Positions 1 to 11,589 of a stretch of 64,000 nt of DNA are shown here, in pieces. A program made the translations under genes and the position numbers. Numbering within the stretch: the stretch's first letter is position 1; every line of letters begins with the position of its first letter. Below the pieces are notes generated by a model. The model worked only from the letters and a program-made list of their open reading frames with translations, did not search any database and was not told the DNA's origin. The DNA comes from Haemonchus contortus (Eukaryota; Nematoda; Chromadorea; Rhabditida; Trichostrongylidae): positions 16,983,450 to 17,047,449 of the forward strand of contig LS997567.1 in NCBI GenBank assembly GCA_000469685.2. Reading direction: 5' to 3'.

Positions 1-306
1 CTAGTTTCACGCGGACGAATACTTGGATGGTTAATTTCACCAGAGCGAAGTGCTTGTTTGCTACAGGCTTTTATATTGATTAAAAATGATAAGGATAGAA
101 GTCACAGTCACACAGTCATATTTCTATATTCGAGGCAATTCCTGCCAGTCAGACAATCAGCCCAGTCATTTAAGTCAATAATGAGAAATCTATTCCTGCC
201 AATTACAGAAAGACATCGAAGAGAGTTTTGATCCGATAAATCACTAGCACCTTACTCTTTAAAGCCTCTGAAGCCCATTCTGAGCGATTGTTTGGAGTGT
301 AAAACA
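1..306. other. Left flank, nothing recognised
   Basis: No coding region or repeat family that I can name. The base before 307 is A, as expected for a Helitron target site. This stretch should have been continuous with the sequence after 2930 before that insertion. Confidence 0.3.
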
Positions 307-659
307 TCATTACTATATATAAAGCGCTTTATCTTTCTGTCTGTCTGTTTGTTTGTTTGTACGGAAATTCGATATAACCTGAAGAAACACCTGGAGAAGT
401 CGGATCAAGCTTGGATTGGGTTGAGCATGGGGTAAGTGCAACAGAGCACATGTGAGCCCAGCGGAGCTCCGCCCCCGAGTGGCGGGGCATGCGCCGGAAT
501 TGGGCGGTCGTGCGCAAATTCTTCTCATTCGGTCTAATAATAGTCCAGACGCCGGAAAAATGTGCAAAGGTGAGGGATGGGCTAACAATTACGATGAAGG
601 AAATTTATCGGCGGTGGGCGGAGCGTCCTCGCAGTGAGCGGTACTTTATACAGAGACCG

Positions 660-1245
660 GGAAAGTTCTAGAATGCGGGTAAAAAGTGGTTAGAGGCAAT
701 GAGATAAATGTGGTCAAGTCTCCGAAGTGGGCGGGGTTGGCAACAAAGTGGACGGGGCTTAGATCAAAAGTTTATAACTCTATTCAGAAACGTTCTGGGA
801 TGGGGGAAAAGTGGTAAGGTGTAAAAGAACAAATGTGGTCAAGTCCCCGAAGTGGGCGGAGCTTGGATCGAAAACTTATAACTCTATTCAAAACCGTTTT
901 GGGATGCGGGAAAAAAGTGGTTAGATGTAGTAGAACAGATGTGGTCAAATCCCAAAAGTGGGCGGAGTTGGCACTAAAGTGGGCGGGGCTTAGATCAAAA
1001 ACTTATAAATTTACTAAGAAACATTTTGGGGTGGGGAAAAGTGGTAAGGTGTAAAAGAAACGTGGTGGTCAAGTCACAAAACAAGGGCGGGCTCAGATCA
1101 AAAGTATCAAGTCTCTTCAGATGCGTTTTAGAACGCGGGAAAAGGGTGTCTGGACGTGATAAAAGTGGTGGGGTTTGAAGTCTGAAGTGGATGGGGTTTG
1201 CGAAGAGGGGGGCGGGACTGAGAACAAAAATTTAGACATCTGTCC
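660..1245. repeat. ~125-bp tandem modules inside Helitron H5
   Basis: A module containing GGGAAAAGTGGT, ATGTGGTCAAGTC and GTGGGCGGGGCTTAGATCAAAA recurs near 700, 831, 940, 1065 and 1165, with divergence between units. Related units occur at 40190-41400 in Helitron H8. Short ORFs here change frame between units and are not genes. Confidence 0.75.
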
Positions 1246-1660
1246 ATCACACTAACCCTGACCACATACGTGTACAACTAGGGGATACCACTAAACTCTT
1301 TCGAAGATTAGGCTAAAAATTTTCTAGAAGTTATTATCCATGGTTCCACACACAGAAGCCCCTTCTACACAAGAGCGAATGCACTACATTAAATTCAGAC
1401 CTCATGAAATAAATTCTACAGTAACCCCCGGCCACGCAGGTGCATACCTATAGAGACGAGTAAACCCCTACAACTGCCAAAGGGGCTTTCCTTTCAAAGT
1501 TAGTGTTCATGGCCACACACAGCTCATACTACACAGTTTCTTCGGCTACATGGGCTGCAGAGGCATTTGATTTGAATACATCGGAGTGCACTTCATAACC
1601 ACACACAGCCCCATTTCACAGTACTCTTCATGACCACAGACAACCCAAACCAAAATATTA

Positions 1661-2540
1661 TTAGGTTGGCAAATAAGTCCTGCGACAAAATGGAGGCCTT
1701 TTTTAAATCATTCCTGAATTTTTTCATATCAATCAAGTTTCGGAAAAATATTTACCGAAGAAGTCAACAACGTTCTTTTATTTTTTGAGACAACCACTGA
1801 TGCCATCTGTTCAGGAATGAGGGAGCTGTGACTTGAAGAAGTAATTTACTGCCGTTTTTGGATCACACTAAGTTACGAATTTCTTTTCCACAACGGGATG
1901 CTCAAGAAGGCGGAGCGCATGGTAGGTAAAAGTGGCAACATATGGGGAGTACGACTGATGAACAACCTGGAACCAATTGGAATCGTAGACTTTTGACGCG
2001 TTTGAAGCGAACTTCGGACGTGCGTGGACCCTCTGTAAGGTCCTGAATTACGGTTTTGATCGTCCTTCTGTAACCCCGCGAGCCAAATTCCGGGGTTCAT
2101 GGGGGTAACCGATAGCAGTGTCCATCTGGTCTGAGCTTAGCAACTCATAGCGGTTGGATCCCTTCAACCTGCATTAAATTAAGGGACGATGCTTGCGCGA
2201 CTTCGAAGGCTAGTATCTCCTCCAGTGAAGCGATCCAACAAATTGTTGACCGTTGATCGGTGAGCAGTGCCAGCACTGAATAATTGCTGATAATTTGAGC
2301 TGCTACACCCGCGTTTTTTCCTTGGCATGCTTAGTAAAAGGTGATGGCACGAATCGGATGTTGTCCATTCATTGCTGCTCGTAATGCTGCCAAAGCCCCC
2401 ACGCGTGCCATTATTTGCTCATGTGTTGATTGCCCGAGGAATGTCCTACAAGTTTATTACCCTTGCTATCGTATTCACACTGTTGATACAAATTTTCAGC
2501 GCTTCAGATTTTTTGTCGCAGGACTTATTTGCTAACCTAA
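1661..2540. mobile_element. Mariner-like element with 30-bp TIRs, no intact transposase
   Basis: The left end begins TTAGGTTGGCAAATAAGTCC at 1661. The last 30 bases, 2511-2540, are its reverse complement with one mismatch. TA flanks both sides (1659-1660 and 2541-2542). Helitron H8 has an uninterrupted version of the same flank near 41795: after removing 880 bp plus one TA the two flanks align base for base. TTAGGTTG is typical of mariner-family TIRs. No conserved transposase motif survives, so it is a decayed or non-autonomous copy. Confidence 0.8.
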
Positions 2541-2880
2541 TAGTTAATTAAGGTCAGAAAAGGTAGAATCGTTGCTTGATCAATCTCCGTGGCCCTTGAA
2601 TATTGTTTATACAGAAGTGTTGCTTTGATAAATTACATGTTCCAATATCAAGTGTTATGTATGCCATGTTAATACTCCAGCCGAGCTGGACAAACTTTCC
2701 TATTACACATCAAACACCCTTCTTGAACTGCTTGCCAGTCAGTCCGAATTTCGGCTATCAAGCGAAAAAATTCCATACTTCCCATGAGACAAAAAAATGA
2801 TGCCCGCTACAGAAGTGTCAGGTAATAGGATCAGATGATAAAGGTCTATAATGAAAATCAGAAGCTCATGTGGCTCCGCC

Positions 2881-3138
2881 CCATATGGCTAGAGCCCCCA
2901 GCGCACACAATAGCGTGCGTAGCCGCCTGGTTATACTACAAGCCCAGTTTTCAAGATGACCGAACAAGGGAGTTAATGTCTTTTCAGTAATCGTAAAATG
3001 TGAAGGAGCCCATATGGCTAGAGCCCCCAGTGCACACAATAGCGTGCGTAGCCGCCTGGTTATACTACAAGCCCAGTTTTCAAGATGACCGAACAAGGGA
3101 GTTAATGTCTTTTCAGTAATCCTAAAATGTGAAGGAGC
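2881..3138. repeat. 129-bp tandem duplication across a Helitron 3' end
   Basis: The segment 2881-3009 is repeated at 3010-3138 with about two or three mismatches. Each unit contains the last ~50 bp of Helitron H5, including hairpin and CTGG, followed by ~79 bp of flanking DNA. A second copy of the Helitron terminus therefore lies at 3059. Confidence 0.9.
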
Positions 3139-3299
3139 TCAGTAGATGCCCAACATTGAGCCCAAGAACATTGTGCAACCGTTCAGGGCGCATTTTATGG
3201 AAAAGCAAAATGAGCGCATGCTTCAAGGATCCAAACCCCAGTGCCGTGCCTTCCAGCCCACCACCCTACCAGCTGCGCCACCGGTTCACAGCCGAGGTT

Positions 3300-5280
3300 T
3301 TGCTCGGTTCGGTTATGTGTTCGGATAATAGAGGGGAAAATTGGTCCCGGAACTTCCGTTCCCGAAATCGCTTAGCAGATTTGGGACACAGATTCGAGCT
3401 CAGAGTTCAAAACCACCTATGGCAGTACACATCTCATCCTGGAAGGCCACTGCGAACAAGTATCATACCCTTGTCAGATCTCGTAAAATATATGCTGGAA
3501 AATACATCTGTTAACAATGTTATAGTCACATCCTCATCAGAAGCAAAAGCTCTCTACCTCTTTATGAGCTCCAAGAAAAGTTTTGCGATATAAATATGAT
3601 CTCTACCTCTTTATGAGCTCCAAGAAAAGTTTTGCGATATAAATATGAATCGCCGCGAATTCTGTTCAAACAGTAACGAAGAGAAAGAAAGATCGCAGTT
3701 CCATCCTGCTCCGGAAAGTCCTATGAATACCATGGAAGCAGAAAAAGACGAGCTTACTCTGACCTGCACATAACCACGCAAAAACACGTGCACGAAACGA
3801 TCAGTATCAGAGCAAGCCGTTGCAATCTATGACCCACATGAATGTTCGACACCGTTAACTCTGAAAGGAAAGCAGTTTTTACAACAACTACGTAAAGATG
3901 GATACGAATGGGATGCAAACCTCTCCATCGAACACCAAAAGCAATGGGGTGAAATTGTCAGAAATGCACATTTGCAGCGCAGAATGCCAACGAAAATAGC
4001 CGAAATTGACCAACCTGCACGTTTAGTTGTTGTGTTCGCAGATGTCATATCTATTGCGGCATGTGCATGCCTGATGAACAACAAGGTGGCTCATTTTAGA
4101 GCTGGAAAGTCCAAGTTAGCAAACGTCTAAGAAAGTCCCCCACCATCTCTACACTGGAATTCAACGCGATGACAATAACGATCAGCCAACTTTATTCATT
4201 TATAACGTTACCAGGTCAAAATTGTCAATCGAAAGTATAATAACACCTTCCGACTCCGAAGTCATTCTCAATTGCAACTCTAAGGTACAGCCCGACAAAG
4301 CAGCAGGAGGTTTAGCACGAAAAAGAGCAAGGGGAATTCGAGACATCGTCCAGAGCCTCTCAATTTATATACCCACTTGTGATAAACGACATATTGCGGT
4401 TTAAGGGAGTGACAAGAGAGGGTTTTGAAAGGCACATTTGATGGACAGGTCAGCATTCATTACTACGCCCACCGATGAGTGGCCCCACAAAGTACGACTT
4501 ATGCGCCTCCCTGATGGATCAGAAGGAAAAACGAACAAAGATTACGGTTTAGCCACCGCAAGCACCTCGCCATCGACAGGAAGTCAACGTCAGAATTATT
4601 AGACTGGAAACGGCATTGCGAATCAACCTCGGGTCAGATAACAGTAGCTGACAGTAGTAACAGTCATTCTTCATTTCATAAGTATGACAGTAAGAATGCT
4701 CGACATAAAACTATGTGCTCGCATTGAAAGAAGTATCCAAAAAAGCCATGTCCTGTGGTCAACATTCATCAAGGCAATCGAAAGATGAAAGACTCTCTCG
4801 GTATCATTAGACACCACCATAGGAATTTCCCAAATTCAAACAGCTGAACCCTCAACTTGATAAAAATGAAATCCTAAGGTGGAGCGGACGATTGAACAAC
4901 GCACATTTTTCGCGGTCATTTTGCAGTCCTTCCTGTAATTCGAGACCCAACGCTAGCTAAGACAACGGCTACAAAACGGATTACATGGAATACGATCGCT
5001 CGATTTGCTCTGTGGTAGGTAACCTTTTATTAGCGATTTGTCAAACCCATCAAATACGCCCCCTGAAAGGTAATGAGTGAAACTCAAATGACTGGAGACG
5101 ATCTCGAAACACTTATAGAAATAGAAGCGAATTTAAACAGTCGTCCTCATCCACATCATCAGCACTCACCTGTTCGAAACGGAAAATGAATAAAACGTCT
5201 TCATAGTTACCCACAGCCGAGTTCCTCTTACTCCCAACTTGCAGGCAAACTGAATCTTTTTTCAAATCTGGCCGCAAAAA
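3300..5280 (+). pseudogene. BEL/Pao LTR-retrotransposon pol remnant (RT, RNase H, integrase)
   Basis: Broken reading frames on the plus strand follow BEL/Pao pol order. Near 3500-3545 the reading VNNVIVTSSSEAKAL resembles the RT catalytic segment (YVD-type). Next come SEQAVAIYDPHECSTPLTL (3803-3860) and LRKDGYEWDANLS, matching the Pao-specific region after RT. RLVVVFADVISIAAC follows (about 4020), like the RNase H start. Then come LRWSGRLNNAHF (about 4880) and ETLIEIEANLNSRP (about 5105), a typical integrase-end segment. Many stops and frameshifts exclude function. The coding start is lost; upstream lies Helitron H5 and its tandem duplication. A TTAA MITE at 5315 may cut it at the 3' side. 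The identification is from motif memory. Confidence 0.7.
3552..3649. repeat. 49-bp tandem duplication within the BEL/Pao RT remnant
   Basis: Positions 3552-3600 repeat as 3601-3649 with one difference. The unit encodes part of the RT, so the duplication shifts the frame (49 is not divisible by three) and contributes to decay. Confidence 0.9.
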
Positions 5281-5314
5281 CGCTTCTGTAGAATATGGTG
5301 TGAATAATGCTAAA

Positions 5315-5988
5315 AGGCACCGTTCACGATAACATTCGGTAATCCAGATTATGATGAAAAATGGAAGACAAGATCGAAAATAGTGCGATTAATGTGAAGA
5401 AACTGCGTGCATCGGTGTTTCGAAAGTGAAAAAGGCTTCGAAAAACCGTTAAAAAGGGGGCTTGACGAGAATGAGATCAGAAAAATGAAGAAGAATGGGG
5501 CGTCCGGGCGAGCTATACAATGTGTCTCACTGCGTACGTGGCGTACGTGTGAGTCCTGGCGCGAATAACAGACTACGATAGGCAAAAATTCATTCACTTA
5601 TAAGCCTAAGTAAACAAAAAAACTCTAGTAACAGCAAAAATAGCTCACCCTTTTCAGCCTCTTGGAGTAGGAACTCGAATAAGGTATCGTGGCAGCAAAA
5701 AGAATACAAGAGGAAAAAAGAATGGGAGAAAAACATCACCTCATCACTCGGCTTCAGCTGATTGTGTGTGGGTCTTAAAAGGAATAATAGCAATCTGTAT
5801 TGCCTCGGCACTCGTCTGACATGGGATCGATTAGGGGGCGGGAGGGCCGCGCGAGCCGGGAACAGGGCTTCCACTATGCCCTAACCGTCGAGTTTTTGGG
5901 AGTGAGAGGGTCCTTTCCATACCCTTGGGGGCCACTGAGTATTCCTGAGGGAAGAACTCAGTAAGTATTTTTATCGTGAACCGCGCCT
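5315..5988. mobile_element. TTAA-flanked MITE, copy M1
   Basis: The ends are AGGCACCGTTCACGATAA and, at the right, the complement TTATCGTGAACCGCGCCT. They are flanked by TAAA (5311-5314, decayed) and TTAA (5989-5992). Length is 674 bp. It has no transposase. The TTAA target is the piggyBac superfamily hallmark. M1 serves as the uninterrupted reference for insertions found in copies M2 and M6. Confidence 0.8.
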
Positions 5989-5992
5989 TTAA

Positions 5993-7581
5993 GCAACCGG
6001 CGAGAAAGTCACGAATTAACCATGGACGGCAGCAAAGGGCCAAAATCAATACCGTCAAAAGTACAGACCACCGTCTGAGTATCTATGAATGAAATTTTTA
6101 CGGTGACTCCAGTAGTCGTAGTCTTATCCCATATTCTTTCCTGAAGCATACTCGTACTCATTGAAGCCCTCAAGCAAAAAGGTTGGAGAACCCTAAAAAC
6201 TGCAGGAAGGTAGTCCTTACAGCTGACCGTATTCTCCCGAGGGAAACAATCGAAAATCGGGAGAATTGCTGGTCTGGAGATTTCCTACAACAACGTGCAG
6301 CCGAAGTTAGACCTCCGAACGACTATAAAATAAACGCCCAGTGATTCTACTCACACCAATGAGAACAGGTGACCTCAACGATCGTGCTCACAACTCCGAA
6401 AGGAAGATCCCGAAAAATCAGCAGAAAAACAAAAAAAAACACAAACGGTGAGTGTGAGAGCAAATGAGTTGCTACACCACTTCCACGTTACAAACTCCGG
6501 CTCAGAAAGAGAACGCTCGTAGACTACTATCATCAAGATTAACTCACAAGCACTATGGCGCCACTCACAACTAACCCACTAAGCATGAGTACTTTGCAAC
6601 ATATGCTACCTGACGACACACTTTCAAAAATTTGCACAACGCCAGCATGAAATGCAGGTCGAACTGAGTTCTACAAATGTAAAAAGATACAAATTATGTA
6701 TCGAAAACCAGTGTCCCATCAAAGAAAATCAGCAACCACAGCCATCTACTCAATTACCATGTCGCTCTACGTGGCATAACAAAGCCTCCCGATGATGACG
6801 ACTACGCCGGATTATTCCCCGGATTTTCTTCTCCCGTTTCATGGTTCTTCTTCACTTTTGTGATGCCTATTCCCATTACTGAAGGAGAGAAAAGGATTGT
6901 GATTGAAAAACCGAACCCGACATGATGTCAGTTCAATCTTAAGTAAATCTACTATCACAACAGCGATAAGGGTCCAATATCTTCATCCCGAAAAGGGACG
7001 TCGTCTCCGCCGCACTCGATCGCGAGCAGTCGCGCGCTATGAAGAGAAAGGTTTGAGTTGCCAGTGCAAGTATAGGATAGCCGCCGCGTGACCACTGCCA
7101 CTTGCCATGGGAATTCGAGGAAGAGTTCCGGCCTCCCCTGCCACATACAAGCTTGCAAAGATATCATTGTCTTCACTCATCACGAGATCTTGTTCGATAC
7201 CATCCAAAGAAGGACAAATCTGTAAGGTCGCAATTTGTGAAGTTCTCAAGCTGGATACTTTCAACTAGGAAGCTAGCATTCGCCTTATAAGCGAAAAAAG
7301 CGTTATACAGGAACCACGCTCAAATTCAAAGGTCAAAGAGTGTCAAAAATGGAGTGTGTCAAGGAAATATTATGTTTATGCGACATACAGAAATAAAAAA
7401 TACAGAAACAGCAAGTCATTGACTCGGAATGGCAAGCACATATGGGGTCATGAACAAATGATAAATGCGAATGAACTCATTACATAGCGATAAACTCAGG
7501 GTTCTGTGAAGAAAACGTTGTCCCTGGTAAGACGTACTGAGTTTAGTACCGTACGGAGACCCAGATTGTTGATGCTTTTAC
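5993..7581. other. 1.6-kb stretch with no recognised gene
   Basis: Only short frames without family resemblance (for example 6903-7091 plus). It may include the 3' part of the BEL/Pao element at 3300-5280, but I see no integrase-end or LTR signature that proves this. Confidence 0.3.
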
Positions 7582-7804
7582 TTAAAGGCACAGTTCACCA
7601 TAATTTGGGTAATCCATATTATGATGAAAAATGGAAGACAAGATTGAAAGTAGAGCGATGAAGGCGAAGAAACTGCGTGAATCGGTGTTTCCAAAGTGAA
7701 AAAAAAGCTTCGAAAAACCGTTAAAAAGGGGCCTGGGCGAGAATGAGTCCAGAAAAATGAAGAAGAGTGGGACGTTTGGACGAGCTATACAATGTGTCTC
7801 ACTG

Positions 7805-8026
7805 GGCCTACGGACTACTTGAACTCGGTTCCTTTAAATTTGCCAGATGCGTCATTTTTCTGCCCTAGTCTGGCGCACTGCAGTTCGATGTGGTCTTTGA
7901 GTGTTGTGCTCGCCTGTCCAATGGGACCCCCACCACCACCGCCGTAGGCTTCACCCGGGGTGTTTTCTCTGTGCTCTAGCTTCTTGCCGTCAGGGACGTA
8001 GAGAAAGTTCAAGTAGTCACGTAACC
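7805..8026. mobile_element. 222-bp MITE with 9-bp target duplication (Mutator-like)
   Basis: The perfect 9-bp repeat GTCTCACTG flanks both sides (7796-7804, 8027-8035), and M1 carries the empty site with a single GTCTCACTG. The ends GGCCTACGGACTACTTGAAC and GTTCAAGTAGTCACGTAACC are imperfect inverted repeats. A 9-bp duplication suggests a Mutator/MULE-type element; no coding capacity. Confidence 0.8.
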
Positions 8027-8351
8027 GTCTCACTGCGTGCGTGTGGATCCTGGTGCGAATAACAGTCTATGGTAAGCAAAAATTCATTCACTTATAAGCA
8101 TAAGTAAACAAAAAACCCTAGTAAGAACAAAAGTAGCTCACCTTTTTCAGCCTCTAGGAGTAGGAAATTAAATAAGAGATTGCGGCAGCAAAAAGAATAA
8201 CAGAGGAAAAAAGAATGGGAGAAAAACATCGCCTCATCACTCGGCGATCAGCTGATTGTGTGTGGGCCATAGAACGAATAGTTGCAATCTGTATTGTCTC
8301 GACACTCGTCCAACATGAGATCGATCGAGGGGCGAAAAAGCCAATTACGGC

Positions 8352-8606
8352 GAGTGTGGTGCAGTAGGAACGAAGTTGTCGCGTCGCGGCGAGAGGAACG
8401 CCGCGCGTGAAGGAATGTAGCAGGATGCAGCAGCAGATAAGAAATACAAAAACAAATGAACTAATAGTAGAATCACGCCTCAGACAATGATCGCATATCG
8501 ATTGAGCTGTATGAAGAAGGCTAGTGCTGTAATAACGGCGAACGAAAGGTCCGCGACAGCCGCGTGCGGCGATTCGATTACCAAAATCGTTCCTACTGCC
8601 CGTCTC
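8352..8606. mobile_element. 255-bp insertion flanked by an 11-bp direct repeat
   Basis: CCAATTACGGC occurs at 8341-8351 and 8607-8617, and the insert is absent from M1 at the matching place. Near its ends the insert has GCAGTAGGAACGA and the complementary TCGTTCCTACTGC, giving partial terminal inverted repeats. Superfamily unresolved (hAT or Mutator-like by duplication size). Confidence 0.6.
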
Positions 8607-8748
8607 CCAATTACGGCAGCACAGAGGCTTCCACTATGCCCTAAACGCCGACATTGTGGGAGCGGGTACCCTCTATCACCCATGGGGGGCATTGAGTGTT
8701 CCTAGAGCAGAACTCAGTAACCTTTTTTATCGTGAACCGTGCCTTTAA

Positions 8749-10125
8749 GCAGTGTTTATTTCATTGCGTATTCGATGTACCTCTCGACAAGCTAATACTC
8801 GAATTGTTCGACGGTACCCATTAAGAACAAAATGATAAGTTCCAAATTTCGTCACCACCCTACGAAGCATGAAAAAAACGTCCGTCTCACTGATACGGGT
8901 CCGGGAACATTTCTCCGAAGACGGCGACGCGCACGCCGCACCGGCCGCGTATCGCAGGATCGCGATGGAAGATTGGAGCGCGCAATTCGTGCTTAGGGAG
9001 TCCTTTAATTATTTGAATTGGCTGACCGCTCCCTTCAATTCCATTGCGGTATTGATCGTCGCTAATATAGGAGGAGTCATTCTAATTAGACAAGTCTAAT
9101 ATACATACAAAACAAGAAAAAGAATGCGAAAAAACGATCAAAACCAATAAAGAAGAAAGGCAACCAACGAAAAATATTGCGTCATATCGATTGGCGGGGG
9201 GGGGGGGGCGGGGTGAGTACGGTAATTGCAGTGACATTTGCCGCATGTCGCAAGGGGGAATGCCGCAATCGGGGAAGAGTTCCGTTACCCCACTGATACC
9301 AACGATACCTCCTAGTTTCGGAAAAATGCGGGTCAGATTTATGTCGACCTAAATCCACCACATCCAGTACTGTCGTCCACATTCGTCTACGATGGAAAGG
9401 AGGTAGCCATGTGGACCCGAGACATTAAGCCCAGTCCAATATGTGGATCCCTGGAAGCAGCAAGAAAACTTCGTTCGCCAGTGGGCCAAGAGCAAAATCA
9501 ATTGCATTGCTGCGACCCTAATATTGCAAGTATATTCAGTGAAGAAATCTTGCACCCTTAGTGCGACCCTGGAACATATTAAAGGGGAGCAATTCAAACG
9601 GTTCCTCTCTTTACTTCCATGCCATCATTCGTCACTGCAGAACTGATCGTTCAACTGAACGACCAAATTGACGAAGGTGAAACAATAATTTCGAACGCCA
9701 ATTAAAAATGCCGAACACTACCGCTACGACTGTTACGAATGCTTCGGCGGAGCAGCAGCAAAAGTTAGTTGTATCACAACAGGAGATGGAACAATGGTCA
9801 CAGTGGAATGCGGATTTTTTCACAATTCTGCGCCGCAAAGATGGAATCGGGTCTTTTCTCAGATCTTATCATATGAATGCAAAGTTCAAAAGAATATGCA
9901 AAGTTTCATGTGGTACCATGAGGAAGTTTCGAAATAACAGGAGTACCGCAGTGAGCACAATCTAGGTCCAGCGATGAAAATCCTCAATGGAGAAAGCAGC
10001 TTGTGCAATGAACTTACTCTTACAGAATACAAACACATTTTCGAAATTCTTAGTAATTGGCAAAAGGAATTCTTCATCGCAGCGGCAGCTTTAACAGTAG
10101 CATTAAAAGCAGGTTTGTGGATCAC
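8749..10125. other. 1.4-kb stretch with no recognised gene
   Basis: Contains a run of 13 G at 9196-9208 and unremarkable short frames (8869-9099 plus, 9708-9965 plus). The latter is glutamine-rich but matches nothing I know. Confidence 0.3.
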
Positions 10126-10129
10126 AAGA

Positions 10130-10393
10130 TCACACGCGATGGACCGCGAGGGTTTCCCGCCGGGGTCAGGAGGGCCAGGAGTACACTATAAAAGGCAGGC
10201 GTTGCCTCTTGGGAGGTCGCCCTCTCGTCTTCGCCAGACCCCCAGACCTCCGTCGCCGGTCGCCTCGCCCATTCGACAATTATTTTCTATTGTGTTCGTG
10301 TTTTATTGTTCTATTGTTCTCTCGCAATCAAGTCTCTTATTCGCGGTGTTGACTCTGGACATAAGTGGAAAGAAACGGGTTCCATACACTACA
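10130..10393 (+). mobile_element. Probable gypsy-type 5' LTR (boundaries approximate)
   Basis: A GC-rich block with a strong TATA box (TATAAAAG, 10187-10194) is followed by a pyrimidine-rich leader. It ends ...CTACA at 10393, immediately followed by TGGGGGCCAAG, which looks like a tRNA primer-binding site beginning TGG. A gag-like relic follows downstream. No second LTR is present in the window to define the ends, so this is inference from order and signals. Confidence 0.45.
10187..10194 (+). promoter_or_regulatory. TATA box of the putative LTR
   Basis: TATAAAAG in a GC-rich context, about 200 bp upstream of the likely primer-binding site. This is the expected LTR promoter layout. Confidence 0.5.
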
Positions 10394-10558
10394 TGGGGGC
10401 CAAGTTATTCCACACAAACGTCTGAAGTGAACGCCGTGCTCACCCTCTTCTGATCGTGAAAGCGCCGAATAGTGAGAAAGGCGTGCCAATCGTGTAATCG
10501 CCGAATAGTGAGAAAAGCGTGTCGTTTGCGGAAATAGTCCAGTCAATAAGAAGGAAAA

Positions 10559-11380
10559 ATGGATGATTGCAGAAATGCAGCCGAAGCTGCTGTGCGAGGT
10601 CAGGAAAGAGGCAGACAGATGGATCAGGAGAAGGAAAACCTCCAAGGCTCTGAGGTGAGTTGCACAGGGAAGGAATCAGTGACCGTACTAAGGGGAGAGA
10701 TTGAGAGAACCAATGAATCAATAAGGAGCCTAGGTCAAAAGACCAAAGGTGATCTGAACACTTGAAACCGCATTTGGATCAATGGAAAACAGTGGCGAAG
10801 CAAACCGCAACAGGTGCGAATTACACGGATAGCTTTCTCAAACTTTCACAAGCGGGTAGTTGTGTCGGCCCCGACGTATTCGAGGAAAACCAGTGGAAAA
10901 TTTCAAGTAATTTTTACGAAGATTCTGAAGGAAATATGGGCCGTTGGGATACAATGATAAGACATTATTGGAAATATGGGCAGATGACCACCTGGATGAA
11001 AAGGCTAAAAATGTATTCTCGACAATATACCAAGAGCAGGTAGAAAAAGGGTTTGAAGCGGTAGTGAGAAAGCTGGATAGGTTGCTTTCAAATGAATCAA
11101 CAGCCGCTAGAATGAGGTAGCGTTAACTGAGTTGCGGAGCTTGAATTTGAGGCCAGATTAGTCAACTTCGGAATTCTGTGTAGTGTTGGAGAGACTGACT
11201 CGCAAAGCTAATCCTAATTGCGGTATAACAGAAAGGTCGTTGGAGTACGCGCAAATACTGTTGGATAACCTGAGAGATCCCTATCATGTGCCACCTCACC
11301 GCAGTGACAGGGTGAACCATAACAAATGGTGGCAAACGGTAGACATGGTCACGCAGTACGCGTAGTACGTAGTATGGGTG
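10559..11380 (+). pseudogene. Gypsy-like gag remnant
   Basis: Frames at 10559-10765, 10762-11043 and 11162-11365 together look like a decayed Ty3/gypsy Gag. The first is hydrophilic and charged. The last contains VLERLTRKANPN followed by RSLEYAQILLDNL, resembling the helical capsid segment of nematode gypsy Gag. Stops separate the pieces. It sits directly after the putative LTR/primer site and is cut off by the RTE at about 11590. No zinc knuckle is visible. Confidence 0.45.
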
Positions 11381-11589
11381 GCTTCTTTGTATCCCTGGCA
11401 AGGAACAAGAAAGTAACCGAGGCCAAACAAACTGCTCAATCAGCTATAATTGCACCCCAGTCCTGCGCACATCGGGTATGCTCCCCTACGACGTCGGGTG
11501 AAGCCTCGACTGATGAGGGGCCATCTAATTTCCCATGGGAATCAGGACGTCATCGGAACCGGAAACCTGGGAATCTCCCCAAATCGCGA

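Larger units (their letters stand above)
307..2930 (+). mobile_element. Helitron copy H5, non-autonomous, both termini present
   Basis: The 5' end reads TCATTACTATATATAAAGCG and runs into CTGT/TTGT simple repeat, the layout shared with five other copies in the window. The 3' end carries an imperfect hairpin (GCACAC/GCGTGC around 2902-2917), then GTAGCCGC and the terminal CTGG at 2927-2930. The flanking bases are A (306) and T (2931), with no target duplication, which is the canonical Helitron insertion. The interior has about five ~125-bp tandem modules rich in GTGGGCGGGG (660-1245) and a section alignable to 41400-42194 of copy H8. No Rep/helicase coding is visible, so it is non-autonomous. 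A mariner-like element (1661-2540) inserted later; without it the copy is about 1.74 kb. Alternative: some other element class with coincidental CTGG ends, which the restored target of sister copies argues against. Confidence 0.75.
7586..8744. mobile_element. TTAA-flanked MITE, copy M2, with two nested insertions
   Basis: Flanked by TTAA at 7582-7585 and 8745-8748. The ends are AGGCACAGTTCACCATAA and the complement of AGGCACGGTTCACGATAA. It is collinear with M1 except for two inserts, 7805-8026 and 8352-8606, which explain its extra length (1159 versus 674 bp). Confidence 0.85.

Noticed and set aside
5349..5874. Minus-strand serine/phenylalanine-rich frames as host genes
   Set aside because: They lie wholly inside MITE M1 and recur in M2 and M5.
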